Of a stretch of 10,192 nucleotides of DNA, positions 1 to 5,863 are shown in pieces; position 1 is the first letter of the stretch; every line of letters begins with the position of its first letter. The stretch covers positions 1 to 10,192 of the forward strand of contig CAJUIM010000127.1 of NCBI GenBank assembly GCA_910586275.1, written 5' to 3'. The position numbers and the translations under genes were made by a program. This DNA is from an uncultured Lachnospiraceae bacterium (GTDB taxonomy: Bacteria > Bacillota > Clostridia > Lachnospirales > Lachnospiraceae). Under the pieces are notes generated by a model. That model searched no databases. It saw only the letters and a program-made list of their open reading frames with translations, and was not told the origin of the DNA.

Positions 1-2
1 TC

Positions 3-57
3 CAGCCGAAAAAAGTGCACGGAAAACCGGGACAGGCAGTTCCGCTGCTGTCGGCTG
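3..57. other. Nested inverted repeat at left edge
   Basis: CAGCC (3-7) pairs with GGCTG (53-57). Directly inside the 3' arm, GACAG (31-35) pairs with CTGTC (48-52) and CAG (37-39) pairs with CTG (45-47) around a TTCCG loop, with one bulged G. The result is a long imperfect hairpin with a side segment at 8-30. It could be the end of an upstream transcript or RNA element cut by the window edge. A run of A (59-66) follows rather than a T run, so it is not a canonical rightward terminator. No gene was recognised in 1-146. Confidence 0.3.
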
Positions 58-146
58 CTAAAAAAACTCACCCACGGGCATCCGCCTCCCAACATTACAT
101 TCAGGCTGAATTGTTACTTGCCGGCTGTGAAAATCAATTTCCGTGA

Positions 147-176
147 TTGCGGTTTTAATAAAAGGTGTGCTATAAT
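147..176 (+). promoter_or_regulatory. Sigma-A promoter for thioesterase operon
   Basis: A consensus TATAAT (171-176) is preceded by TG at 168-169, giving an extended -10. A partial -35, TTGCGG (147-152), lies 18 bases upstream. Transcription would start near 183, leaving a leader of about 108 bases before the thioesterase gene. Confidence 0.7.
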
Positions 177-195
177 AATTAATGTTCAGGCAGGG

Positions 196-214
196 CGGCG
201 CAATTACCGCGCCG
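196..214 (+). other. Leader hairpin upstream of thioesterase
   Basis: CGGCGC (196-201) and GCGCCG (209-214) form a perfect 6-bp GC-rich stem with a 7-base loop, shortly after the predicted start of transcription. Only four T follow (216-219), so it is more likely an RNA-stabilising or attenuating leader hairpin than a full terminator. Confidence 0.4.
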
Positions 215-290
215 ATTTTGACAAAGTCTTGTAATAACCATTATTTCAGGAAATAAAAAGCCGCACAGGACGGAAGGGCATGGTAACGGT

Positions 291-1022
291 ATGTACACAT
301 TCAGCAGCCGGATACGGTACAGTGAGGTAGACAGTGAAGGGAACCTGTCATTGGAATCATTATTGGATTATTTTCAGGATTGTTCTACTTTCCAGTCGGA
401 AGATTTGGGCATAGGGACGGGGTATCTGAAGGAAAAGAAAATGGCATGGGTTTTATCTGCTTGGCAGATTGTGGTGGAAAGATATCCGAAATTGTGCGAG
501 AAGGTTTCTGTCGGGACAATACCTTATGGAATAAAGAACTTTATCGGATACAGGAATTTTCTGATGGAAACGGAAGCGGGAGAACGTTTGGCATATGCCA
601 ATACCATATGGACACTGATGGATATGGAGAAGAGGAAGCCGGTAAAAGCCCCAAAGGAAATGGCGGATGCTTATGGATTGGGAGAACGGCTGGATATGGA
701 TTATGAGCCGCGGAAGATTGCGGTTCCCAAAGGGGAAAGCGTGGTACGGGAGACGGTGGAAATAAAGCGTCATCACCTTGATACGAACCATCATGTGAAT
801 AACGGGCAGTATGTGCGTATTGCTATGAGCTATTTACCGGAAGGGTACAGCATCCGTCAAATGAGGGCAGAGTATAGAAAACAGGCGGTATTGGGCGATA
901 AGATATATCCTTTCATTTATGCGGAAGATATGGTTACGGTGGTTTCTTTGAATAACGGAGAAGGAGAGGCTTACTGCGTGACAGAGTTTAAACAAAATCA
1001 GGAAAGCCGGGGCGGAAATTGA
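291..1022 (+). CDS. Acyl-ACP thioesterase
   Basis: This 243-residue cytoplasmic enzyme should hydrolyse acyl-ACP to free fatty acid and ACP, ending or diverting fatty acid synthesis. It has the double hot-dog layout of the FatA/FatB-like bacterial family, with repeats at about residues 1-130 and 150-240. The catalytic signature D-x-N-x-H is visible as D164, N166 and H168, followed by VNN and Tyr174. E194, in an AEYRK context, matches the second-half acidic residue of plant FatB. The length fits bacterial members, which lack the plant transit peptide. The chosen ATG has a purine-rich GGAAGGG (272-278) upstream with a rather long 12-base spacing, but the N-terminus (YTFSSRIRYSEVD) reads like the family start. 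The gene is followed 34 bases later by the CvfB-like gene and probably shares its transcript. Chain-length preference cannot be read from the sequence. Confidence 0.92.
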   Translation: MYTFSSRIRYSEVDSEGNLSLESLLDYFQDCSTFQSEDLGIGTGYLKEKKMAWVLSAWQIVVERYPKLCEKVSVGTIPYGIKNFIGYRNFLMETEAGERLAYANTIWTLMDMEKRKPVKAPKEMADAYGLGERLDMDYEPRKIAVPKGESVVRETVEIKRHHLDTNHHVNNGQYVRIAMSYLPEGYSIRQMRAEYRKQAVLGDKIYPFIYAEDMVTVVSLNNGEGEAYCVTEFKQNQESRGGN

Positions 1023-1056
1023 CAGTCTGGTTTCCGGCGGCCGAAAGGGGCAAGCG

Positions 1057-1890
1057 ATGATTAAATTAGGTGAAAAACAGGATCTGACAGTGATAAAATT
1101 AGTGGACTTTGGAGTATACCTCGCAGCTGAGGACGCAAAAGAGGAAAAAGTGCTTCTTCCGCGCAAGCAAGTGCCGGAAGGGACAAAAGCCGGCGATGTG
1201 CTGCATGTATTTGTTTACAGAGATTCTAAGGATCGGCTGATTGCCACTACAAATGAGGTTAAGCTGACATTGGGGCAGGTGGCTCTGCTAAAGGTGTCTC
1301 AGGTGGGAAAGATTGGGGCTTTTTTGGACTGGGGACTGGAAAAGGATCTGTTCCTGCCGTTCCGGGAGCAGACCAAACCCGTGGAGGAAGGGGAAGAGTG
1401 CCTGGTGGCGCTGTACATTGATAAAAGCAACCGGCTGTGTGCCACGATGAAGCTGTATCCGTATCTGAAAACGGACGGGGAGTTCCAAGTGGATGACCGG
1501 ATCATGGGGCGGGTGTATGAAATCAGCAGAAATTTCGGTGCTTTCGTGGCCGTGGACGATATTTATTCCGGTCTGATTCCCATGAAGGAATTGTATGGGA
1601 AGGTGGAAGTAGGAGATATGGTGGCGGCCAGAATTACCGCGGTGAAAGAGGACGGCAAGCTGGATCTGAGCATCAGGGAAAAGGCATATCTGCAGATGGA
1701 AAAAGATGCCGGAGTGGTATTGGACATTATACGGAGTTACGACGGTGTACTGCCCTTTAATGATAAGGCATCGCCGGAGACAATTAAAAGAGAAATGCAG
1801 ATGAGCAAGAATGAATTTAAGCGTGCGGTAGGGCATTTGCTGAAAGAAAACCGAATTATCATCGGGGAGAAAAGTATCCGCCTGAAATAA
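1057..1890 (+). CDS. CvfB-like S1 RNA-binding protein
   Basis: This 277-residue cytoplasmic protein has the architecture of the CvfB/YitL family: three S1-type OB folds (about residues 1-68, 70-135 and 145-210) followed by a winged-helix domain (about 215-277). The S1-like GAFLDWGLEKDLFLP (88-102) and GRVYEISRNFGAFVAVD (151-167) mark the second and third barrels. S. aureus CvfB binds RNA and affects virulence gene expression. The role here is inferred as post-transcriptional control, with no specific target visible. The start has AAGGGG (1045-1050) seven bases upstream. It lies 34 bases after the thioesterase with no terminator between, so the two are likely co-transcribed. No obvious terminator follows; the next gene instead has its own strong promoter five bases downstream. 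Confidence 0.9.
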   Translation: MIKLGEKQDLTVIKLVDFGVYLAAEDAKEEKVLLPRKQVPEGTKAGDVLHVFVYRDSKDRLIATTNEVKLTLGQVALLKVSQVGKIGAFLDWGLEKDLFLPFREQTKPVEEGEECLVALYIDKSNRLCATMKLYPYLKTDGEFQVDDRIMGRVYEISRNFGAFVAVDDIYSGLIPMKELYGKVEVGDMVAARITAVKEDGKLDLSIREKAYLQMEKDAGVVLDIIRSYDGVLPFNDKASPETIKREMQMSKNEFKRAVGHLLKENRIIIGEKSIRLK

Positions 1891-1895
1891 AATTC

Positions 1896-1924
1896 TTGCA
1901 ATTTCCGGAAGATGTCAGTATAAT
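1896..1924 (+). promoter_or_regulatory. Strong sigma-A promoter for small-protein/CPBP pair
   Basis: TTGCAA (1896-1901), a 17-base spacer and consensus TATAAT (1919-1924). The start of transcription should be near 1931, giving about 90 bases of leader. A short hairpin, GAAAAT (1957-1962) with ATTTTC (1970-1975), lies in that leader. Confidence 0.75.
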
Positions 1925-2021
1925 CATGGTGTGATTTTTCAGAGACATAGGTATCGGAAAATTTTGAGGATTTTCTGAGAGAATGGGAAATCCGGAATTG
2001 GCAATCGGAAAGGAGATCGGA

Positions 2022-2255
2022 ATGAAAGTACAGAATATCAGGGATATTGACAAATTCTTTAAGGTAGTGGACAGCTGTGGAGGGAAAGTGGAATTAGTGA
2101 CAGGCGAAGGTGACAGGCTGAACCTGAAATCCAAGCTTGCACAGTATGTTTCTTTGGCGAATATTTTTTCGGACGGAACTATTGAGGAATTGGAAATCAT
2201 TGCATATGAGCCGGAGGATATTACAAAGTTAGTCAACTTTATGATGGAGAGTTAA
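2022..2255 (+). CDS. Conserved-looking small protein, unknown function
   Basis: This is a soluble 77-residue protein with no signal peptide, membrane segment or cysteine cluster. It starts MKVQNIRDIDKFFKVVDSC and ends with an acidic-helical stretch (EELEIIAYEPEDITKLVNFMM). I recognise no domain. Related short proteins in Lachnospiraceae have, to my recollection, sometimes carried the label 'polyA polymerase', which nothing here supports: at this size it cannot hold a nucleotidyltransferase. An in-frame ATG at 1983 would add 13 residues, but AAGGAG (2010-2015) lies six bases before the ATG at 2022, so the shorter form is chosen. The gene has a dedicated promoter and ends 8 bases before the CPBP protease gene, suggesting co-expression. 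The even hydrophobic/charged pattern and good start support a real gene. Confidence 0.8.
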   Translation: MKVQNIRDIDKFFKVVDSCGGKVELVTGEGDRLNLKSKLAQYVSLANIFSDGTIEELEIIAYEPEDITKLVNFMMES

Positions 2256-2263
2256 GAATACAG

Positions 2264-3271
2264 ATGAACAGTAAAAAGGTAAATTGGATTTTTTTGTCAG
2301 TTATACTGATGCATTTTGCGGTGGTGGCCGCCATTTCCCTGTTGGGGCAGTTTTTTACATGGACGTTGGATATTGTGCCGAATTTTATTTTAAGTCAGGG
2401 CATTATACTGATTCCGGCTCTTTTGGGAGTTTATGTCTCCAAAGAGAATTTATTTCAATTGGCAGGCTTCCGGAAGATTAAAGTATCTACTGTCTTTAAG
2501 ATTTTCCTTTTTACTTTTCTTTCCATGCCGCTTACGGCTTTGATCAATATGATTTCCATGCTGTTTGTGGACAATACTGTTGCAGCAATCAGTGGGGATG
2601 TGCTGGAAGCACCGTTCCTTGTTATGCTGTTTATTATCGGTATTTTCGGTCCCTTCAGTGAGGAACTGGTATTTAGGGGCATTGTGTATCAGGGGTACAG
2701 AAGATCGGGCACGGCTTTTGCGGCAATGCTTCTTTCCGCGCTGCTGTTTGCGCTTATGCATATGAATTTTAATCAGGCGGCATATGCTTTAGTGATAGGA
2801 GTGATGGTAGTTCTGCTGGTGGAGGCCACAGGGAGCCTGTGGAGTTCCATGATTTTTCATATGGTTTTTAATTCCCAGCAAGTATGCCTGATGTATCTGT
2901 CGGATTCTCTGACGGGCGGGAGCGGACTGGAGGAAGCGGAAGAGATGCTTACTCAGAATACATTGTTGTTCATGATCAGCGGCTCGCTGATTTTTGCGGC
3001 GGCGGCGACTGCATTGGCGGCCTGTGTCCTTGTATGGATTGCAAAGGGGGAAAAACGTGAAAATGCTTTGCGTGCCGTTTTTGCGGAGCGGAAAAGGGGA
3101 AAGCTGATAGTGCGGCAAGAGACAGGCAGAGGAACGGAACAGGCAGACATAATAAAAGAAAGTGCAAACAGGCCTGAAAAAATGGTTACGGTCCCTCTTC
3201 TTATAGGAATCGTGCTTGCACTTTCTTATATGGTTTTAGAAACTATTCTGATGCGTCTGGTTGCCTTATGA
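2264..3271 (+). CDS. CPBP family intramembrane metalloprotease
   Basis: A 335-residue polytopic membrane protein of the CPBP (Rce1/abortive-infection, CAAX-protease-like) family. All three family motifs are present: E133-E134-x-x-x-R138, F162-x-x-x-H166, and H199-x-x-x-N203. Membrane segments are apparent around 8-31, 38-58, 76-101, 117-131, 150-166, 172-188, 232-258 and 312-333. The family includes Rce1-type prenyl-protein proteases and bacterial proteins for bacteriocin self-immunity or membrane-protein processing; the substrate cannot be deduced. About 130 residues follow the last catalytic motif, including a basic, hydrophilic stretch (about 259-308) and one more membrane segment, which is longer than the minimal domain. 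The start is supported by the first membrane helix beginning at once; the ribosome site is weak (GGAGAG 2246-2251, inside the upstream gene's end), which fits translational coupling. Confidence 0.88.
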   Translation: MNSKKVNWIFLSVILMHFAVVAAISLLGQFFTWTLDIVPNFILSQGIILIPALLGVYVSKENLFQLAGFRKIKVSTVFKIFLFTFLSMPLTALINMISMLFVDNTVAAISGDVLEAPFLVMLFIIGIFGPFSEELVFRGIVYQGYRRSGTAFAAMLLSALLFALMHMNFNQAAYALVIGVMVVLLVEATGSLWSSMIFHMVFNSQQVCLMYLSDSLTGGSGLEEAEEMLTQNTLLFMISGSLIFAAAATALAACVLVWIAKGEKRENALRAVFAERKRGKLIVRQETGRGTEQADIIKESANRPEKMVTVPLLIGIVLALSYMVLETILMRLVAL

Positions 3272-3280
3272 CAAGGCAGC
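3260..3280 (+). terminator. Hairpin at convergent CPBP/yjfB junction
   Basis: TGCCTT (3262-3267) and AAGGCA (3273-3278) form a stem extended by a G-U and a G-C pair (3260-3280), with the loop ATGAC holding most of the CPBP stop codon TGA (3269-3271). Only three T follow, so it is a weak intrinsic terminator at best. Its position between two convergent genes fits a role in transcript ending or 3' protection. Confidence 0.4.
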
Positions 3281-3290
3281 TTTCCGGTAC

Positions 3291-3479
3291 TTAGACAGAT
3301 ATATCCAAGTTGCCGCCTACGGCAGGGTTTACGGAAAGTTCCATAGATGACCTCATCATATCTACCATCTGCGCGCCGCTGGATTCCATGGTATCCAGTG
3401 ATTTGGACAGAAGCGCAATGCCCACATTGTTCATGGTCTGTGTCTGGGCAAGAGACATTGATAATTCAGGAATATTCAT
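3291..3479 (-). CDS. YjfB family putative motility protein
   Basis: This 62-residue protein begins MNIPELSMSLAQTQ and continues with ALLSKSLDTMESSGAQMV, the pattern of the YjfB family (annotated in Pfam as putative motility protein, from the Bacillus YjfB prototype). The fold is likely an amphipathic helix with a Gly/Asn-containing tail. No signal peptide or membrane segment is seen. An upstream in-frame ATG at 3494 would add five residues (MEVAV), but GGAGGT sits inside those codons, seven bases before the ATG at 3479, and the family starts at M-x-IP, so the shorter form is preferred. A promoter lies just upstream. No flagellar genes are nearby, so the gene is an isolated member; its biochemical role is not established. 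Confidence 0.82.
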   Translation of the reverse strand: MNIPELSMSLAQTQTMNNVGIALLSKSLDTMESSGAQMVDMMRSSMELSVNPAVGGNLDISV

Positions 3480-3508
3480 AACAGCTACCTCCATTTTTCT
3501 TCCTTTTG

Positions 3509-3537
3509 TTGCAAGTATATCATATTTTTGGTATAAT
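3509..3537 (+). promoter_or_regulatory. Rightward promoter P1 for WecG-like gene
   Basis: TTGCAA (3509-3514), a 17-base spacer and TATAAT (3532-3537) preceded by TG at 3529-3530: close to an ideal extended sigma-A promoter. Predicted start near 3544, giving about 170 bases of leader. It overlaps the leftward yjfB promoter almost completely. Confidence 0.7.
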
Positions 3538-3543
3538 TGGCAA
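3514..3543 (-). promoter_or_regulatory. Leftward promoter for yjfB-like gene
   Basis: Read on the minus strand, TTGCCA (complement of 3538-3543), an 18-base spacer and TATACT (complement of 3514-3519), preceded by TGA, form an extended -10 sigma-A promoter. Transcription would start near 3507, about 28 bases before the chosen ATG and only about 13 before the alternative one. No match to a flagellar sigma-D promoter was seen. Confidence 0.6.
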
Positions 3544-3565
3544 GTCGGTTAAGCAACTATATAAT
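3537..3565 (+). promoter_or_regulatory. Rightward promoter P2 for WecG-like gene
   Basis: TTGGCA (3537-3542), a 17-base spacer and TATAAT (3560-3565). It begins at the last base of the P1 -10, so P1 and P2 are tandem with a 28-base offset. Predicted start near 3572. Confidence 0.6.
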
Positions 3566-3580
3566 ATGCGTCGCTGAGTG

Positions 3581-3622
3581 CCGGCATCATTTCAATTTGC
3601 CGGTATGGTTTTCCGTGCCATA
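3581..3622 (+). other. Two adjacent hairpins in WecG-like leader
   Basis: CCGGCA (3581-3586) pairs with TGCCGG (3598-3603), loop 11 bases. Immediately after, TATGG (3604-3608) pairs with CCATA (3618-3622), loop 9 bases. They abut and could stack coaxially in the leader of the glycosyltransferase mRNA. No T run follows and no known riboswitch class was recognised. Confidence 0.4.
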
Positions 3623-3714
3623 GAAACAAATGGTGATATTATGCCGTCGGAAACGATTTAAGACACTCTGTATGGATGTGATTATAAATAGATAGTAAAT
3701 GGATTGGGACAGAT

Positions 3715-4392
3715 ATGCAGAAAATAAACATTTTGGGAATCGGCCTTACGGACTATTCGCTGAAAGAATCTTTGGGAATAGTGGACAGGTATGTGAAATA
3801 TGGGGGGCTGAATACCATTTTATATGTTACGACACCCATGCTTATTTTGGCCGGGAAGGATGAGGAAGAGAAAAATTGCATAGAGGATATGGATCTGACC
3901 TTATGCGGGGATGCGGATATACTTCGTGTGGCGAAAATTGCTTCGGCGGGAAGGATTTACGAGGTAGAACAGCGGGTTTTTCTGAAAGAGTTTCTGCGGC
4001 GGTTGGTACGGGGGGGAAAAAAGGTGTATCTGCTGGATGATTCGGAAGAGGATCTGCAGCTGCTGCGAGGGCAGCTTGAGACGTACCAGAAGGGGATTAT
4101 CGTGGGCGGAAGCGATGTGCTGACGGAAAATGGAAGGGATATGGACGAAATCATAAACAGAATAAACGATGTTGCGCCTACGGCGATTATATCGCGTATG
4201 GCACATGGTAAGCAGGAAAGGTGCATGGTGCGTTCTAAGGAATTGATAAATGCGGAGGTGTGGCTCGGCATCTCCAAGGATATGGCATTGGGAGCGGGGA
4301 AGGAGTCTTTGCGCAGGAAGTTTGTGGGGCAGATTTACCGGATTATGTTTCATAGGCGCATCAATCATTTCAAGGATGGAAACGAAGAGTAG
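3715..4392 (+). CDS. Divergent WecG/TagA/CpsF-like glycosyltransferase
   Basis: This 225-residue protein has the layout of the GT26 WecG/TagA/CpsF family, whose members add N-acetylmannosamine (or its uronic acid) to lipid-linked GlcNAc in teichoic-acid or polysaccharide synthesis. Family-like blocks are N-terminal INILGIGLTDYSLKES, YVTTPMLILAGKDEEEKN (37-54), KKVYLLDDSEED, and the GKQER block (about residue 165 on), where typical members read GSPKQE, followed by WLGISKDMALGAG in place of GVGAAFDFLAG. The usual PDGIG motif is replaced by CGDADI (64-69), so the conserved Asp appears shifted by one. There is no signal peptide or membrane segment, consistent with a peripheral membrane enzyme. 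The ribosome site is weak (GGGA 3706-3709). No other polysaccharide or teichoic-acid genes are nearby, so the acceptor is unknown. The family call is fairly secure; activity is uncertain. Confidence 0.75.
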   Translation: MQKINILGIGLTDYSLKESLGIVDRYVKYGGLNTILYVTTPMLILAGKDEEEKNCIEDMDLTLCGDADILRVAKIASAGRIYEVEQRVFLKEFLRRLVRGGKKVYLLDDSEEDLQLLRGQLETYQKGIIVGGSDVLTENGRDMDEIINRINDVAPTAIISRMAHGKQERCMVRSKELINAEVWLGISKDMALGAGKESLRRKFVGQIYRIMFHRRINHFKDGNEE

Positions 4393-4603
4393 GCAGATTT
4401 GGGATGGCAGGCATTTCAAGTCTGTTTATTTTGTAGCGGAATGCTTCGGAAAGGAAGGATGAAAATAATTTGAAAAGATTTGAAATTTAAATTTTCCGGG
4501 AATACATAAAAAATAAACAAATATATATACAATTAGTATGGATTTTTTTGTGATTTTGAATTAAAATGAAAAAAGAGTTAAGAAAATGGGAATTTTACCA
4601 GCA

Positions 4604-4669
4604 TACGATATTGTATATTTATTACTATCCCGCATATGATTTTTTGTTAAAAAATTACGATATTAGATA
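4604..4669 (+). repeat. Direct repeat pair, operator candidate
   Basis: TACGATATTGTATA (4604-4617) and TACGATATTAGATA (4656-4669) agree at 12 of 14 positions. They lie 52 bases apart start to start, about five helical turns, so both face the same side of DNA. The first copy is part of a near-perfect dyad, ATAC...GTAT (4603-4616, one mismatched pair of seven). One copy covers the candidate -35 and the other lies just after the start point, which fits a repressor or looping site. The binding protein is unknown; the downstream regulator is a natural candidate. Confidence 0.45.
4611..4640 (+). promoter_or_regulatory. Candidate promoter of regulator-ftsEX run
   Basis: TTGTAT (4611-4616), an 18-base spacer and TATGAT (4635-4640). 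Transcription would start near 4647, leaving about 105 bases of leader. The match is weaker than the other promoters in the window, as expected for a regulated promoter. The -35 overlaps the first copy of the direct repeat. Confidence 0.5.
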
Positions 4670-4752
4670 CGGGACTTATGGGGTGATGTCAGATCGTCAG
4701 GTGCTGGTATGACAGCAATGTATTTGACACGGCGGATAGGAGGAGAGGGGAT

Positions 4753-5841
4753 ATGATTTCAAATCAGATATTGCAGAACACAATTGACGGCCTAAAGGCG
4801 ATTGCGCGTGTAGAGTTATGTGTCATGGACACAGACGGAAAAGAAGTGGCTTCCACAACTTCCGATTTGGAGGGCTGCGCAGGGGCTGCGGTTGAGTTTG
4901 CGACTTCTCCGGCGGATTCTCAGGAAATACAGGGGTACCGCTATTTTAAGATATTTGATGAACAGCAGCTGGAGTATATTCTCATTGCAGGAGGTTCCGG
5001 CGAGGATGTATATATTATGGGAAGGATGGTGGCATTCCAGATACAGAGCCTGCTAGTGGCATATAAGGAACGTTTTGACAAGGATAATTTTATTAAGAAC
5101 CTTCTGCTGGACAATCTGCTGCTGGTAGATATTTACAGCAGGGCAAAAAAGCTGCATATATTGACGGACGTGAAGCGTGTGGCTATTATTATTGAAACCG
5201 AAAACAGCAAGGACAGCAATGTGCTGGAACTGATGCGTACATATTTTGGAAGCAATAACAAAGATTTCATTACCGCAGTGGACGAAAATAATGTTATAGT
5301 AGTAAAGGACTTATCGGAAGGGGATGCAGGGAGGGAAATCGAAAAAGCCGCAAAGAACGCGGGGAGTTATCTGCGCAAGGAAGGGATACGCGGAATACGC
5401 ATAGCCTACGGGACGATTGTGGGAGAAATTAAGGAGGTCAGCCGTTCTTATAAAGAAGCAAAGATGGCATTGGATGTGGGGAAGATTTTCTTTGATGAGA
5501 GGGATATTGTGGCATACAGTGAGCTGGGGATCGGACGGCTGATTTACCAGCTGCCGATACCTTTATGCAAAATGTTCATTAAGGAAATTTTCGGGGGAAA
5601 GAGCCCGGATGATTTTGACGAGGAGACGCTGACGACTATAAATAAGTTTTTTGAAAACAGCCTGAATGTATCCGAGACATCAAGGCAGTTGTTTATCCAT
5701 AGGAATACTTTGGTTTACAGACTGGATAAGTTACAGAAGAGCACGGGGTTGGATTTACGCATTTTTGAGGATGCCATTACATTTAAGATTGCCCTGATGG
5801 TAGTAAAATATATGAAATACATGGAAACTATTGAATTTTAG
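4753..5841 (+). CDS. CdaR/PucR-type transcriptional regulator
   Basis: This 362-residue cytoplasmic regulator has an N-terminal sensor-like region (about 1-110; starts NQILQNTIDGLKAIARVELCV, resembling sugar-diacid recognition or PAS-like domains), a degenerate GGDEF-like middle domain typical of CdaR proteins (about 138-245, with IAYGTIVGEIKEVSRSYKEA), and a C-terminal PucR-type helix-turn-helix (about 295-352), where NVSETSRQLFIHRNTLVYRLDKL is the recognition region. CdaR relatives activate carbohydrate or diacid catabolism; the effector here is unknown. The start is well set by AGGAGGAG (4738-4745) about eight bases upstream. The gene heads a close rightward run with ftsE 22 bases downstream, so it is probably co-transcribed with ftsEX. 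The operator-like repeats upstream suggest autoregulation (inference). Confidence 0.85.
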   Translation: MISNQILQNTIDGLKAIARVELCVMDTDGKEVASTTSDLEGCAGAAVEFATSPADSQEIQGYRYFKIFDEQQLEYILIAGGSGEDVYIMGRMVAFQIQSLLVAYKERFDKDNFIKNLLLDNLLLVDIYSRAKKLHILTDVKRVAIIIETENSKDSNVLELMRTYFGSNNKDFITAVDENNVIVVKDLSEGDAGREIEKAAKNAGSYLRKEGIRGIRIAYGTIVGEIKEVSRSYKEAKMALDVGKIFFDERDIVAYSELGIGRLIYQLPIPLCKMFIKEIFGGKSPDDFDEETLTTINKFFENSLNVSETSRQLFIHRNTLVYRLDKLQKSTGLDLRIFEDAITFKIALMVVKYMKYMETIEF

Positions 5842-5863
5842 TAATTTAGGCGGGTGAAATACA

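Larger units (their letters stand above)
4596..4709. repeat. 8-bp inverted repeat around the promoter
   Basis: TACCAGCA (4596-4603) and TGCTGGTA (4702-4709) are exact inverted copies enclosing the promoter and both direct repeats. The left arm is upstream of the predicted start of transcription, so it would act at DNA level if real. An 8-base match in a 114-base span could be chance. Confidence 0.35.
4393..4752. other. AT-rich intergenic gap before regulator-ftsEX run
   Basis: These 360 bases hold no convincing coding sequence. The first part (4393-4590) is AT-rich with an AAATTTAAATTT near-palindrome around 4482-4495 and no canonical hairpin plus T run, so the end of the upstream transcript is not obvious. 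The second part (4596-4709) holds the promoter and repeats listed separately. A small leader hairpin TGCTG (4702-4706)/CAGCA (4713-4717) lies near the regulator gene. Confidence 0.6.

Noticed and set aside
20..60. Partial resemblance to a cobalamin riboswitch core
   Set aside because: The CCGCnACTGT-like block has a changed base and the later conserved blocks are absent. An Rfam search with left flank would decide.
1..234. Frame open from the window edge to a TAA at 232-234 on the plus strand
   Set aside because: The translation is rich in Cys, Arg and Asn with no recognisable pattern, has no visible start, and the extended -10 promoter lies inside it. It is most likely chance.
1288..1836. 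182-residue open frame on the minus strand
   Set aside because: It lies wholly antisense to the CvfB-like gene, is rich in His, Phe and Gln as expected of a shadow frame, and has no ribosome site or family match.
3901..4419. 172-residue open frame antisense to the glycosyltransferase
   Set aside because: Its composition is that of a shadow frame, and the plus-strand product has a recognisable fold.
4724..4729. Perfect TTGACA -35 box just before the regulator gene
   Set aside because: A -10 at the proper distance would fall inside the start of the coding sequence and none is seen there.
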